Source: Archegozetes longisetosus
Lineage: Eukaryota; Arthropoda; Arachnida; Sarcoptiformes; Trhypochthoniidae
Direction of reading: 5' to 3'
Assembly (NCBI GenBank): GCA_018873245.2
Contig: JAEMBT020000005.1
Coordinates: forward strand, 6,248,001 to 6,312,000
Length of the DNA: 64,000 nucleotides
Within the stretch, counting starts at the first letter, position 1. The number at the start of each line of letters is the position of its first letter. The position numbers and the translations under genes are program-made. This document shows, one piece after another, positions 14,319 to 24,549 of the stretch. Below the pieces are notes generated by a model. It ran no database searches and was not told where the DNA came from. It saw only the letters and a list, made by a program, of their open reading frames with translations.

Positions 14319-16013
14319 TTAGGTAACTTTCTGAACTTTGTCCAAAATATTTTGATAGTATTCAATGGTCAGCTTGATGTTGAAGGCATAGAATTAGAGT
14401 GAGTTTTGGCCTGAATTCGTTCCATTTGCGTTTCGTCTTCGTCTCTGTAGTTCTCAGCCTCTTTAACCATTCTTTCGATTTCTTCTTTCGAAAGTCTTCC
14501 CTTGTCATTAGTGATGGTAATTTTATTTTCTTTTCCAGTACCCTTATCAACTGCTGATACATTTAGAATACCGTTGGCATCGATATCGAAGGTTACCTCT
14601 ATCTTCGGCACACCTCTTGGTGCAGGTGGGATTCCAGTTAATTCAAATTTACCCAAAAGGTTGTTATCTTTGGTCATGTCTCGTTCACCTTCATACACTT
14701 GAATTAATACTCCGGGCTGGTTATCAGAATAGGTGGTGAAAGTTTGCATTTGCAGGGTGGGAATTGTTGTGTTGCGTTTCATTATTGTTGCTATAACACC
14801 TCCAGCTGCCTCAATAAAAAGAGGTAGTGGTATCGCATCCAACAGGAGTAAATCTTGTACTGCTTCACTCTTATCCCCGTTAAGAATTGCGGCCTGGACT
14901 GCAGCTCCGTATGCGATTACTTCGTCTGGATTCATGCTTTTGTTCAGATCTTTACCATTGAAGAAACTTGCAATAGTTTTTGAATCTTTAGAATACGAGT
15001 GGATCCACCAACCAAAACTATTTCATTGATCTGTGCCTTATCTAATTTGGCATCACGAAGGGATTTTCGACTGGGTCAAGAGTTGATCGGAATAGATCGG
15101 CATTCAGTTCTTCAAATCTGGCTCTTGTGATGGTGGAGTATAAGTCAATGCCTTCGAAAAGTGAATCGATTTCAATAGAGGCCTGAGTTGATGATGAAAG
15201 AGTTCGTTTTGCTCTTTCGCACGCAGTTCTCAATCGTCTCAACGCTCTCTTATTTACTGACGGATCCTTTTTATGTTTACGTTTGAATTCTTGAACGAAA
15301 CGGTTGACCATTCGGTTGTCGAAGTCTTCTCCACCTAAATATGTGTCACCAGCTGTTGACTTGACTTCGAAAATGCCGTCTTCAATCGTAAGGATAGCAA
15401 TATTTAGTGTTCCACCACCCAAGTCAAAAATGAGAACATTTCTTTCACCGCTTCCCCTCTTATCAATACCATAAGCAATGGCTGCGGCTATCGGCTCATT
15501 GATGATTCTCAATATATTCAAACCAGAGATGGTACCAGCATCCTTTGTGGCTTGTCTTTGACTGTCATTGAAATAAGCGGGGACTGTAATCACTGCATTG
15601 GTGACAGTTTTACCCAAATAGGCCTCTGCGATTTCTTTCATCTTTACCAAAACCATGGATGAGATCTCTTCAGGGAAAAATTGTTTAGTTTCTCCCTTGT
15701 ATTCGACTTCAATTTTAGGTTTTCCAGAGTCGTTCACAACAGTAAAGGGCCAGTGTTTCATGTCTGACTGAACTGATGTGTCGTCGAAACGACGACCAAT
15801 TAATCTTTTGGCGTCAAACACTGTGTTCGATGGATTCATAGCCACTTGATTTTTAGCCGCATTACCAATGAACCTTTCGGTGTCAGTGAAGGCCAAATAA
15901 GAAGGTGTTGTTCTGTTTCCCTGACCATTAGTAACAATTTCAACTTTGCCATGTTGGAATACACCAACACATGGGTGAGTTGTACCCAAATCGATACCAG
16001 GAAGTTTGGATAT
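14319..16013 (-). pseudogene. hsp70 pseudogene 1
   Basis: Most of a cytosolic Hsp70 is recognisable, but the gene is broken. The start codon is ATA (16011-16013) and two codons are missing just after it. One-base deletions near 15062 and near 14968 shift the frame twice. After the substrate-binding domain most of the lid is deleted and a TAA follows at 14319, so the EEVD tail is absent. The phosphate-2 loop reads [10 protein letters not shown] instead of [10 protein letters not shown], so the conserved Asp (D206 in bovine Hsc70 numbering) is Asn. This block is shared with the copy at 20876-22763, as is the 5' flank. No heat-shock promoter is visible upstream. Confidence 0.9.
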
Positions 16014-16029
16014 ACTTGTAACTTAATTG

Positions 16030-16660
16030 ATTTAATATTAAATTAAATTTTGTTTAAGTTAAAATAAAAAAAGTCTATGAAATTTATTTTGCTTAAATTA
16101 CTTTTAAGAACAGCTATTCTTAATTTTTCAATCTAATGAGTACAATATATCAATTTATTTATCAAGAAAATTAATTGATAAGTGAAGCGTTTGATGAAAA
16201 TGACGCAAGCTACACAAACTTTTTTACTAAACATATTCACGATATTTAGTTCTTGTTATCACATTATTTCTATTTATTATTCTATATGCAATCAAATGAT
16301 TAATGCATTATTGATAGGATTTTCAGTGTTCCCTAAATACTATATACTTGTAAACACTCACTTTTTTCTAACTTTACACAAATACTTCAAAGTGTTAGAA
16401 ACCGTTATAAGGTTGTTGCTATTCATTTTTTGATGTCATAATTAGTGGTAATAAATTCAAAATTTTGATCTTAAATTCACAAAAATAATATTTTTCACTC
16501 TTAATAGTGAAAATCTTGATTTAATTTTCAAAAATAGATTAAAATACGTTCAATTGAAATTCTGCGATGGGTCAGAATATATAGAACTTTATAAAACTGA
16601 TTTTTGAAGTGATCAAGCTTAGTTTTTGATGTTGAAAATTGTTAAACAAGACACCAGAGG
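16030..16660 (-). repeat. Duplicated hsp70 5' flank
   Basis: The sequence matches the 5' flanks of several other hsp70 copies: the proximal part matches 22780-22940 and, more loosely, 30713-30910 and 40560-40790. The distal part (a 'gtgttagaaaccgtta' motif near 16393) recurs near 31070, 35015, 45908 and 51457. It lacks the TATA/HSE block seen in front of the intact genes. It shows that the duplicated unit includes at least 1.5 kb upstream of the coding region. Confidence 0.6.
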
Positions 16661-16840
16661 TAGTTTTCCACACTAGTCGAGACAAATTAAACATTCAAGT
16701 CCAAATCTTAAAGAGATTCAATTCGAACACAATCGAGTCGTGTCGACTCAAAATCGAGTTGGGATAGGACCCAATTCGACGTGAAAGATTTAAATTTGCG
16801 TCTTAAAAATATTTTGAAATTTTAAAAACTTGTATACAAT

Positions 16841-17032
16841 TTAGTGGAAATTCTAGTAAGTTCTATAACGCTTTTAAATTTCATAGAGTAATGTGGAATA
16901 TTCTAGAACACTATATATAATATTGTAGAATTTTCTAGAAAATTCTTTAAACCTATATAATCCTCTATAACTTTCGATAATGTTCTAGAAACCTATGAGT
17001 TATAGAGTAAGTTTCTAGAATATTCTACAATT
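16841..17032. repeat. TTCTAGAA satellite, left subterminal array
   Basis: Degenerate 10-bp-step satellite with TTCTAGAA cores. At 16928-16945 four half-sites in correct alternation, GAA-2-TTC-2-GAA-2-TTC, form a perfect four-unit heat-shock-element match. Further perfect three-unit matches occur around 16902-16914 and 17012-17024. Confidence 0.75.
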
Positions 17033-17414
17033 TCACACCAAATTCAGGCACCACCTGTAAAACGTTTTTTTTTTGAGTAAAACGGGACCCACTCAACGAA
17101 GGACTATGCCAAGAACCTATGGGACACTGGCCTACGGCTTTACAGACCAAAACAAGTGTCAATAGACAGGTCTTGATGAGTTGATCAAAGTTGTCAATAG
17201 GCACAAAGATGTCAGCTGTGGCGGTCATAAGTTATAGGTCTATATTCCAAAGTGTCGGTCGCTTCTATTCCTTTGCGATGCTTGCAAATATATTAAACCT
17301 ATATATCATTGAAAAATTTTCAAGACAAATTCAACGATGCTAAAGTATGTAGGCCATGTGAATAAAAAATAAAAATTAAAAGTAAAATAAAATCAAGTCG
17401 GGGTTTCATCAGTG

Positions 17415-17665
17415 CTTTCAAGTACCACACAAAGGTCGCTTAACGACTTTGCGGGCACTTGAATTTCAGACAGGAACCTGCCATACCCAAGAAACTATAG
17501 AAGTGTCATGATATGTGCACAGCATCCTACAGTCCTCTGGGCATTTTTGCACTGACAATAGTACCGGACTATTGTCTCTGCACCGACTTTTTCTCGATCT
17601 ACTAAAACGTGGATCAAGTACTGTGCTTGAATAAGAAGGAGCCCATCAGCATTTTCTGGACCAAC
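17415..17665 (-). pseudogene. Transposon protein relic with CxC...CCxH motif
   Basis: Minus-strand frame of about 84 codons inside the hAT-like element, with one internal TAG. It contains a Cys-x-Cys pair followed by Cys-Cys-x-His (CQCKNAQRTVGCCAH), then an FLGY motif. This SWIM-like zinc-binding arrangement is common near the C-terminus of proteins encoded by animal DNA transposons. The surrounding frames are eroded and no start or catalytic core could be assembled. It is probably what is left of the element's own gene, though a nested element cannot be excluded. Confidence 0.5.
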
Positions 17666-17940
17666 CAGAGAATGCCGACGCCCGTGCTCTAGAGATTTCC
17701 CGTAATCAGCACAGGATAGGTCTCTTTAGTGGTCCGCACAAATGGAGTTCGAGGCGAGTCGGAACAGATTTGAATTCGACTCGTAAAAATCGAGTCGAGT
17801 CTGTTCAAACCGCGAATCGATTCGATTTGGACTCGCGTCGAGCCTACCCGAAGACTTGAATCAACTAATATTAATGGATTACACAAGTTTTCAACTCAAA
17901 TATCGAACGAATTTGTAGAGTGGACCCCCTTTTATACTAA

Positions 17941-18275
17941 AATACATGCTTTCTAGATATGTTCCTGAACATGTTACAAGATTGTAGAATGCTTTGAAAT
18001 GTTCCAAAATATTCCATAAGTTTCTACAATGCTCTAATAAGTTCTAGGATATTCCATGGGTTTCTAGAGCGTTCTAGTAAGTACTAGATTATTCCTTGTG
18101 TTTCTTGAATACTCTAATAAGTTCCAGAGTATTCTATGAGTTTCTAGAATGCTTTAATGAGTTCTAGAATATTCCATGAGTTTCTAGAATGTTCTAGCAA
18201 ACTCTAGAATATTGCATAGCTTTATGGAATACTCTACAGATTTCTAGAATGCTCTAAAAAGCTTCAGAATGTTGA
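17941..18275. repeat. TTCTAGAA satellite, right subterminal array (40-bp units)
   Basis: Six consecutive 40-bp units are readable at 18020-18059, 18060-18099, 18100-18139, 18140-18179, 18180-18219 and 18220-18259, with flanking partial units. Each unit is two 20-bp halves, and the underlying step is 10 bp (TTCTAGAATN). In the best-preserved units TTC falls at offsets 3, 23 and 33 and GAA at 8 and 28, so most positions keep the 5-bp alternating register of a heat-shock element. Confidence 0.85.
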
Positions 18276-18668
18276 AATCATGGATAATTTTTACAGCTCG
18301 AAAGAATTCAAATCCCTCAAACCTTATTGAGTCATCCCGGACTCGAATTGGACTCGACTAGACTGCGTTCGAGTCAAATCTTCTAGAGATTTGAACTCGA
18401 AAGTTTGAATCGATTTGACAAATCGCTCAAATCGACTCGACTCGTGCGGAGCACTAATTATATATCTTTACTCTACTTATTATGCCCAACATTTTGGCAT
18501 CAAAATTTACTTGAACCAAGTTAGGCAATTTTGGCCATCCCTTTTATATATTTGAAAGCATTAACAAAAACATAATTATTAATATTATTATAACACTTAT
18601 GTAAATATTAAAATTAATTGTAGCCAAAATCAAGGTTATTATGACTAAAAACTGTGGTGATGAATATA

Positions 18669-19600
18669 CAGTCAGCACGAAAACTAACTTTAGGGATACA
18701 AAGCTTTATAACTTTTGAACCACTCATTCAATTTTTGTTTTTTAAAATGGAGAAAAACTCCCCCGGTTTTATAAAAATTTGTTAAAATCATAAGATCACA
18801 ATTGAAGAAAAAATTATAAAGGAAAAATCGAGTTTACATGAAATTTTAAATTCGGGTACAAAATAAATTTAATGTAAACATAATTTATTGTTGAACTGAT
18901 GTTCAGAATTTATTTTTGTTTTGATCTTTGAATAAATTTGGAAACAAATCATTCAATTAATTGAAATTAATATTTATTTAATTATTAATTGAAATGCTTT
19001 TCACTATAAAAGAGAGAATTAAAATTTCGAAAATTTATAAAATTGAGAGCACAAGAACGAAAGAGATCGGCAATTATGAGAGAATTTGGTAATTATTGAC
19101 AGTATATTATGAATGTTTTATTAATATTCGTTTGGGCATTAGTGAACCAACTTTTATCGAATGGAGTCGTTTCGATGACGAGGAAGAACAGTTTTCCTCT
19201 CATAATTGCCGATCTCTTTTGTCCCTGTGCCCTCAATTTTATAAATTTTTGAAATTTTAATCTCTTTATAGTGAAAAGCATTAATAATTAAATAAATATT
19301 AATTTCAATTAATTGAATGATTTGTTTTCAAATTTATTCAAAGATCAAAACAAGAATAAATTCTGAACATCAGTTCAACAATAAATTATGTTTACATTAA
19401 ATTTATTTTGTACCCGAATTTAAAATTTCATGTAAACTCGATTTTTCCTTTATAATTTTCTTCAATTGTGATTTTATGATTTTAAAAATTTTTATAAAAC
19501 CGGGGGAGTTTTTCTTCATTTTAAAAAACGCATCAAAATCGAATGAGTGGTTCAAAAGTTATAAAGCTCTGTATCCCTAAAGTTGTTTTCGTGCTGACTG
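18669..19600. mobile_element. Foldback Tc1/mariner-type MITE, 932 bp
   Basis: The ends read CAGTCAGCACGAAAAC inward and are flanked by TA on both sides, as in Tc1/mariner elements. The inverted repeats are about 410 bases each (18669-19083 and about 19197-19600), nearly identical, around a unique spacer of about 113 bases. No transposase frame is present. A transcript across it would form a very long hairpin. Arm identity suggests a fairly recent insertion. Confidence 0.85.
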
Positions 19601-20202
19601 TATGTAAATACATTAAGTATTAATATGTTTGTATGCAGGGATTATTCCTCCTTTTTAGTATTAGTAAATCCTAGTATAATATTAACTTCTTAGTAATCTT
19701 TATCACTGCCCAGTACCTTCGATCCGCTGGAGCTGCACCGTGCTTAATAGAGCACGTATTCAACTGAAAATTAATTAGAATAAATATAATTTCATCCATC
19801 TGAATGTAGCTACAAATTTTTATATGACCCAAAATTAATAAATCAAAGAGGGCTTCCTTTATGATATGAGCCCCGGCCTTACAGATATGTATAAAATAAT
19901 ATTTCTCTTAAACACTGAAAATTATTAGAAAAATATAATTTCATTCTATGTTAAATCAAATTTATGTTTTGATTGTTTATGTGCTATAATATTTTAATGT
20001 TGCGAGTGTTCTCTATTACTTTTGTTATGGTAAACATGATGATGATAACATGAAAATTGCAGCATCATTTCTTACTGGACTATTTCCTCTTACTCCTTCA
20101 ATTATACTTGAGTCAACAGATGAAGAAAGTTATTAATGAAAATATTTCTCAATAATATTTTGATTTATTTTTCCTCAATTCACAAACTGATTGTTTTAAA
20201 TA
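19601..20202. other. No gene seen
   Basis: AT-rich spacer between two mobile elements. Nothing recognised. Confidence 0.4.
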
Positions 20203-20301
20203 TGGCGCCTGACGAGACCAAACACGAGTCTAGAGTATGACGAAGATTGAAACTATATAAGTCTACTATGCCATTTACAACTTCGGTCTCGTCGGGCGCC
20301 A
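20203..20301. mobile_element. Short MITE with 17-bp inverted ends
   Basis: A 99-base sequence with ends TGGCGCCTGACGAGACC and its reverse complement (one mismatch), distinctly GC-rich against the surroundings. The superfamily is not clear. Flanks are TTTAAATA-like on the left and TAATTTAAA on the right, possibly a degenerate AT-rich target duplication. Confidence 0.55.
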
Positions 20302-20875
20302 TAATTTAAAAAATTTTTGAACATTTATTTTTATCATGAAAAATATTTCTATTGGTTTTGAAATTAAAAAACTTTTTTAGTATAAACTCTGGGTCAAAAT
20401 AAAACTATAAGTGAAAAAATTTCCAAATTATCTCCAACGGTTCTCAAATTATAAAACTTTAAAGTTTAACTTTGAAAATTTTTAGTACTTTTAATAGAGG
20501 TTTAAGATCAAGGTCATAAGCAGAAAAATATTCTAAGGTTCCCTATCGATATAAAAGTTTTCAAATAAATCGTTGCCTCGAGGTCGTGATCAATGGGGAC
20601 GAGGAACAGTTCTTTGGATCGAAATCAGTGAGAGGCAGTTGAGACCGTTCTTGTTAGAATTAACTAAAAAGTTATAATTTTATCAGACAAATTACAAACA
20701 AACTTATAAAGACTTCCGGACTGAAAAGAAGGACTTGAATTTCCAACTTTTGAAACTTCAAAACAAATTATTATGATAATTTAAGACTATAATTAATACG
20801 AATTGTGGGTAGTATTAAAAATTAAGACTATTAATTTATTTCAGAAAATTTCTTTTTATATTTAAATTTCAAATT
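20302..20875. other. No gene seen
   Basis: AT-rich sequence downstream of hsp70 pseudogene 2. No coding or repeat signal recognised. Confidence 0.4.
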
Positions 20876-22763
20876 TCAATAAATACGAAGGTTAAAATTA
20901 AAATTTGGCAAAACTGAATGAATTATAGAAATAAGCATTTCATTGATAATTGTATTACAAATTTCCTCTAATTCATGTTGCTTTTGCTCAATATATTGCT
21001 TTTCTGCCAATTGGTTTGAGTCCAACCATTTGATGGTATCTTGAACCTTGTTCAGAATCTTCTTACGATCATCTTCTGGGATCTTACTTTTAACTATCTC
21101 ATCTTCAACAGTTGACTTCATGTTGAAGGCATAGGATTCGAGTGAGTTTTTGGCCTGAATGCGGTCGCTTTGCTTTTCGTCTTCATCTTTGTAACTCTCG
21201 GCTTCTTTAACCATTCTTTCGATTTCTTCTTTAGAAAGTCTTCCCTTTTCGTTAGTGATGGTAATTTTGTTCTCATTTCCTGTGCTCTTATTGACTGCAG
21301 ATACATTTAGAATACCGTTGGCATCGATATCGAATGTCACTTCAACCTGAGACACACCTCTTGGTGCAGGTGGGATTCCAGTTAGTTCAAATTTACCCAA
21401 AAGATTGTTATCTTTGGTCATGGCTCCTTCGCCTTCATACACTTGAATCAATACTCCGGGCTGGTTATCAGAATAGTTGGTTAATGTTCGTGTTTGTCGA
21501 GTGGGAGTTGTTGTGTTTCGTTTGATTAGTGTTGTCATAACACCTCCAGCTGTCTCAATACCAAGAGATAGTGGTGTCACTTCAAACAGGAGTAAATCTT
21601 GTACTGCTTCACTCTTATCTCCATTAAGAATTGCGGCCTGGACTGCAGCTCCGTATGCGACTGCTTCGTCTGGATTTATACTTTTGTTCAGATCTTTACC
21701 ATTGAAGAAATCTTGTAGTAGTTTTCGGATCTTTGGAATACGAGTGGATCCACCAACAAGAACAATGTCGTTGATCTGTGCCTTATCGAATTTGGCATCA
21801 TGAAGAGATTTTTCGACTGGGTCAAGAGTTGATCGAAACAGATCGGCATTCAGTTCTTCAAATCTGGCTCTTGTGATGGTGGAGTAGAAGTCAATGCCTT
21901 CGAAAAGTGAATCGATTTCAATGGAGGCCTGAGTTGATGATGAAAGAGTTCGTTTTGCTCTTTCGCACGCAGTTCTCAATAATCTCAACGCTCTCTTATT
22001 TACTGACGGATCCTTTTTATGTTTACGTTTGAATTCTTGAACGAAATGGTTGACCATTCGGTTGTCGAAGTCTTCTCCACCTAAATGTGTGTCACCAGCT
22101 GTTGACTTGACTTCGAAAATGCCGTCTTCAATCGTAAGGATAGCAATATTTAGTGTTCCACCACCCAAATCGAAAATCAGAACATTTCTTTCACCGCTTC
22201 CCTTCTTGTCTAAACCATAAGCAATGGCTGCAGCTGTCGGCTCATTGATGATTCTCAATACATTCAAACCAGAGATGGTACCAGCATCTTTGTAGCCTGT
22301 CTTTGACTATCGTTGAAATAAGCTGGGACTGTAATGACTGCATTGGTGACAGTTTTACCCAAATAGGCCTCTGCGATTTTTTCATCTTTACCAAAACCAT
22401 GGATGAGATCTCTTCAGGGAAAAATTGTTTAGTCTCTCCTTTGTGATCGACCTGAATCTTTGGTTTTCCAGCATCGTTCACAACAGTAAAGGGCCAGTGC
22501 TTCATATCTGACTGAACTGATGTGTCGTCGGAACGACGACCAATTAATCGTTTTGCGTCAAACACTGTGTTCGATGGATTCATAGCCACTTGATTCTTCG
22601 CAGCATCACCAATGAGTCGTTCAGTGTCAGTGAAGGCCACATATGAAGGTGTTGTTCTGTTTCCCTGATCATTAGCAATGATCTCAACTTTGCCATGCTG
22701 AAACACACCAACACATGATTGAGTTGTACCCAAATCAATACCAATTGCTGGAACTTTGGCCAT
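20876..22763 (-). pseudogene. hsp70 pseudogene 2
   Basis: It has a good ATG start (22763) and an N-terminal IDLGTTQS motif (usual Tyr is Gln). Single-base deletions near 22380 and near 22292 shift the frame twice, between about residues 125 and 160. Downstream the frame is open for 463 codons through the rest of the ATPase and substrate-binding domains. The lid drifts into an unrelated tail and the GGAP repeats and EEVD are lost. The phosphate-2 loop reads [10 protein letters not shown] as in pseudogene 1, with Asn for the catalytic-site Asp. The upstream flank also matches pseudogene 1, and no HSE/TATA block is seen. Confidence 0.88.
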
Positions 22764-24549
22764 ACTTGTAACTTAATTGATAGAATATTAAATTAAATAT
22801 TGTTCAAGTTAAAATAAAGTTATGAAATTTATTTTTGACTAAATTACTTTTTAAGAACAGCTATCACTATTTTCTTAATCTAATGAGTGCAATATATCAA
22901 ATTTTTAATCAAGAAAATTTATTGATAAGTGAAGGGAGTACTTAAGAAAGGCGTGTTCTAGCCCGTCTCTTTCTCTTCTTCAGCTTCTTAAAAATCCATC
23001 AAAAAAGTGTAGATTTACATAAAAACATATATTTAAAAAAAGAATGAAATTGCTAAGAAAAAGGAAAATGACAATACTCAAAATTTTGAATAAAAGTTAT
23101 TTATTTCCCATTTCCTTTAAATTCTACTAGTTTTTCAAAACCTCATAAATAATTATCAGCCCTTCTCTTTCTCTTTTTCGGCTCCTTTAAAAACCATTAA
23201 AGAAGTGTACATTTATATAAAAGTATATAAAAAAGTATGGCATAGCTAAGAAAACTGTTTCCAACTTCTTGGAAAATTGCCTAATACATGTTTATATTCA
23301 GGACTGTAGCTTATAATTTTTCCAAAAAATGAAAACTTGTGCTTTTACCAGCAGACACCAATTTTTGGAAAATTTTATACTAATTTCCTTAATGTTCGTA
23401 TATGTTAGTCATCTATCGCCGTGAATGCAAAAAGAAAAATTAGGCAAAATAAAAAATTTAGAAAAGCATTATTTACCGTCACAAACTGAATGAAAAAAAT
23501 TTTAAAAATAAGATTAAAAAAATTTATGAATAAAAATTAAATATTTTGAAAATTATTTCATATCATATTCATTTTTATTCATATGAGTTTGATGTTCATA
23601 TTGTTTAATACTATTTTAACTGTAATAAACTCTTATTTATATATAGCTTATCATATCTAGAAGCTTATAAATAATGAAATTGTCTCGTTCCTGAATTCAG
23701 TACTCTTCTTTCTCATAAATAAAAATTTTTTAATCTCTGCATTACTCTTTAAGCATGAAATAAATAAAATGATTTATAAGTCATATCCACTCAAATAAGC
23801 CAAACTCACTGTGGCAACATTCTAAGTTAAAATTTCATTTTTTATTGTACAATCTGTTTTTTATATGCTTAATGATAAGCGAAGTTGTAAACAGCTTAGA
23901 GTTAATCTTCAGTTAATAGTTATTTTGGGTAAATCCGGGGTAATGGGTCTAAAGGGCTTCCTGACCCTCCACCTCCAAGTGTAATACATCATTGAATTCA
24001 GTTCGCCAAGCTGAACATTTTGATACCATATTTGACTACTTCCAACCAGAACCTGACCACTTCTGGCCACCAAGATCTAACCCCCTCGAAAATGGGTAAA
24101 CCTGGCTTTACCAAGTTGTAACCCAAGCCAAACCTGATTTAAACTAAGATATAATAGGTTAGGTCGCGAAGTATAACAAAAATAAGATATGAAAAAAATA
24201 TCAGAATAACTCCTCCATTCATTTTCAAAAACATTTATAGAATTCTTTTATAAGAGTTGCCCTCGAGATTATTTTCTCGTTACAGTGAATTTCAATATAA
24301 AAAACAGTTTTAATTATCAAAATTTATCGTATGAAATGGTAAAAGTTCAAAGTCTTAAATAGATCAGAAGAATAACTCTTTTATTCAATAATCTCACAAA
24401 CTGAATTCAAATACTAATGAAAAACGATTTTCTTTTTAATTGAGTAATAGATATCTTTTATAAGTTCTCACAATTTCATTAAAAATTATATGTATATGTT
24501 CGTTTGACTATTAAATTTGTGAATTTGGATAAATCTCGAGTTGAATAAT
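22764..24549. other. hsp70 5' flank, local duplication and spacer
   Basis: 22780-22940 is the duplicated hsp70 5' flank. A segment of about 110 bases starting with a 'cctctttctctt'-like tract is present twice, at about 22950-23060 and 23155-23255. 23935-24150 is a GC-richer patch of unknown origin with GGGTAA motifs at both ends. The remainder is AT-rich without recognised features and should include the lectin promoter. Confidence 0.45.

Larger units (their letters stand above)
16661..18456. mobile_element. hAT-like DNA element carrying TTCTAGAA satellite arrays (copy 1)
   Basis: The right end is an inverted repeat reading TAGTGCTCCGCACGAGTCG from outside in; the left end, at 16661, is a decayed version of it. 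Inside each end lies a zone rich in GAGTCG/CGACTC motifs, then an array based on TTCTAGAA (16841-17032 and 17941-18275). The centre (17040-17930) is less AT-rich and holds a minus-strand protein relic. A second, internally deleted copy at 46538-47310 has clear 8-bp target-site duplications, which suggests a hAT-type element. The duplication around this copy is no longer readable. It lies about 650 bases upstream of hsp70 pseudogene 1. Confidence 0.7.

Noticed and set aside
16841..18275. CRISPR-like array
   Set aside because: The repeat is a degenerate continuous 10-bp/40-bp satellite without unique spacers, in an animal genome.
19093..19281. 62-codon minus-strand frame
   Set aside because: Lies in the loop and arm of the Tc1-like foldback element. 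Not a gene.
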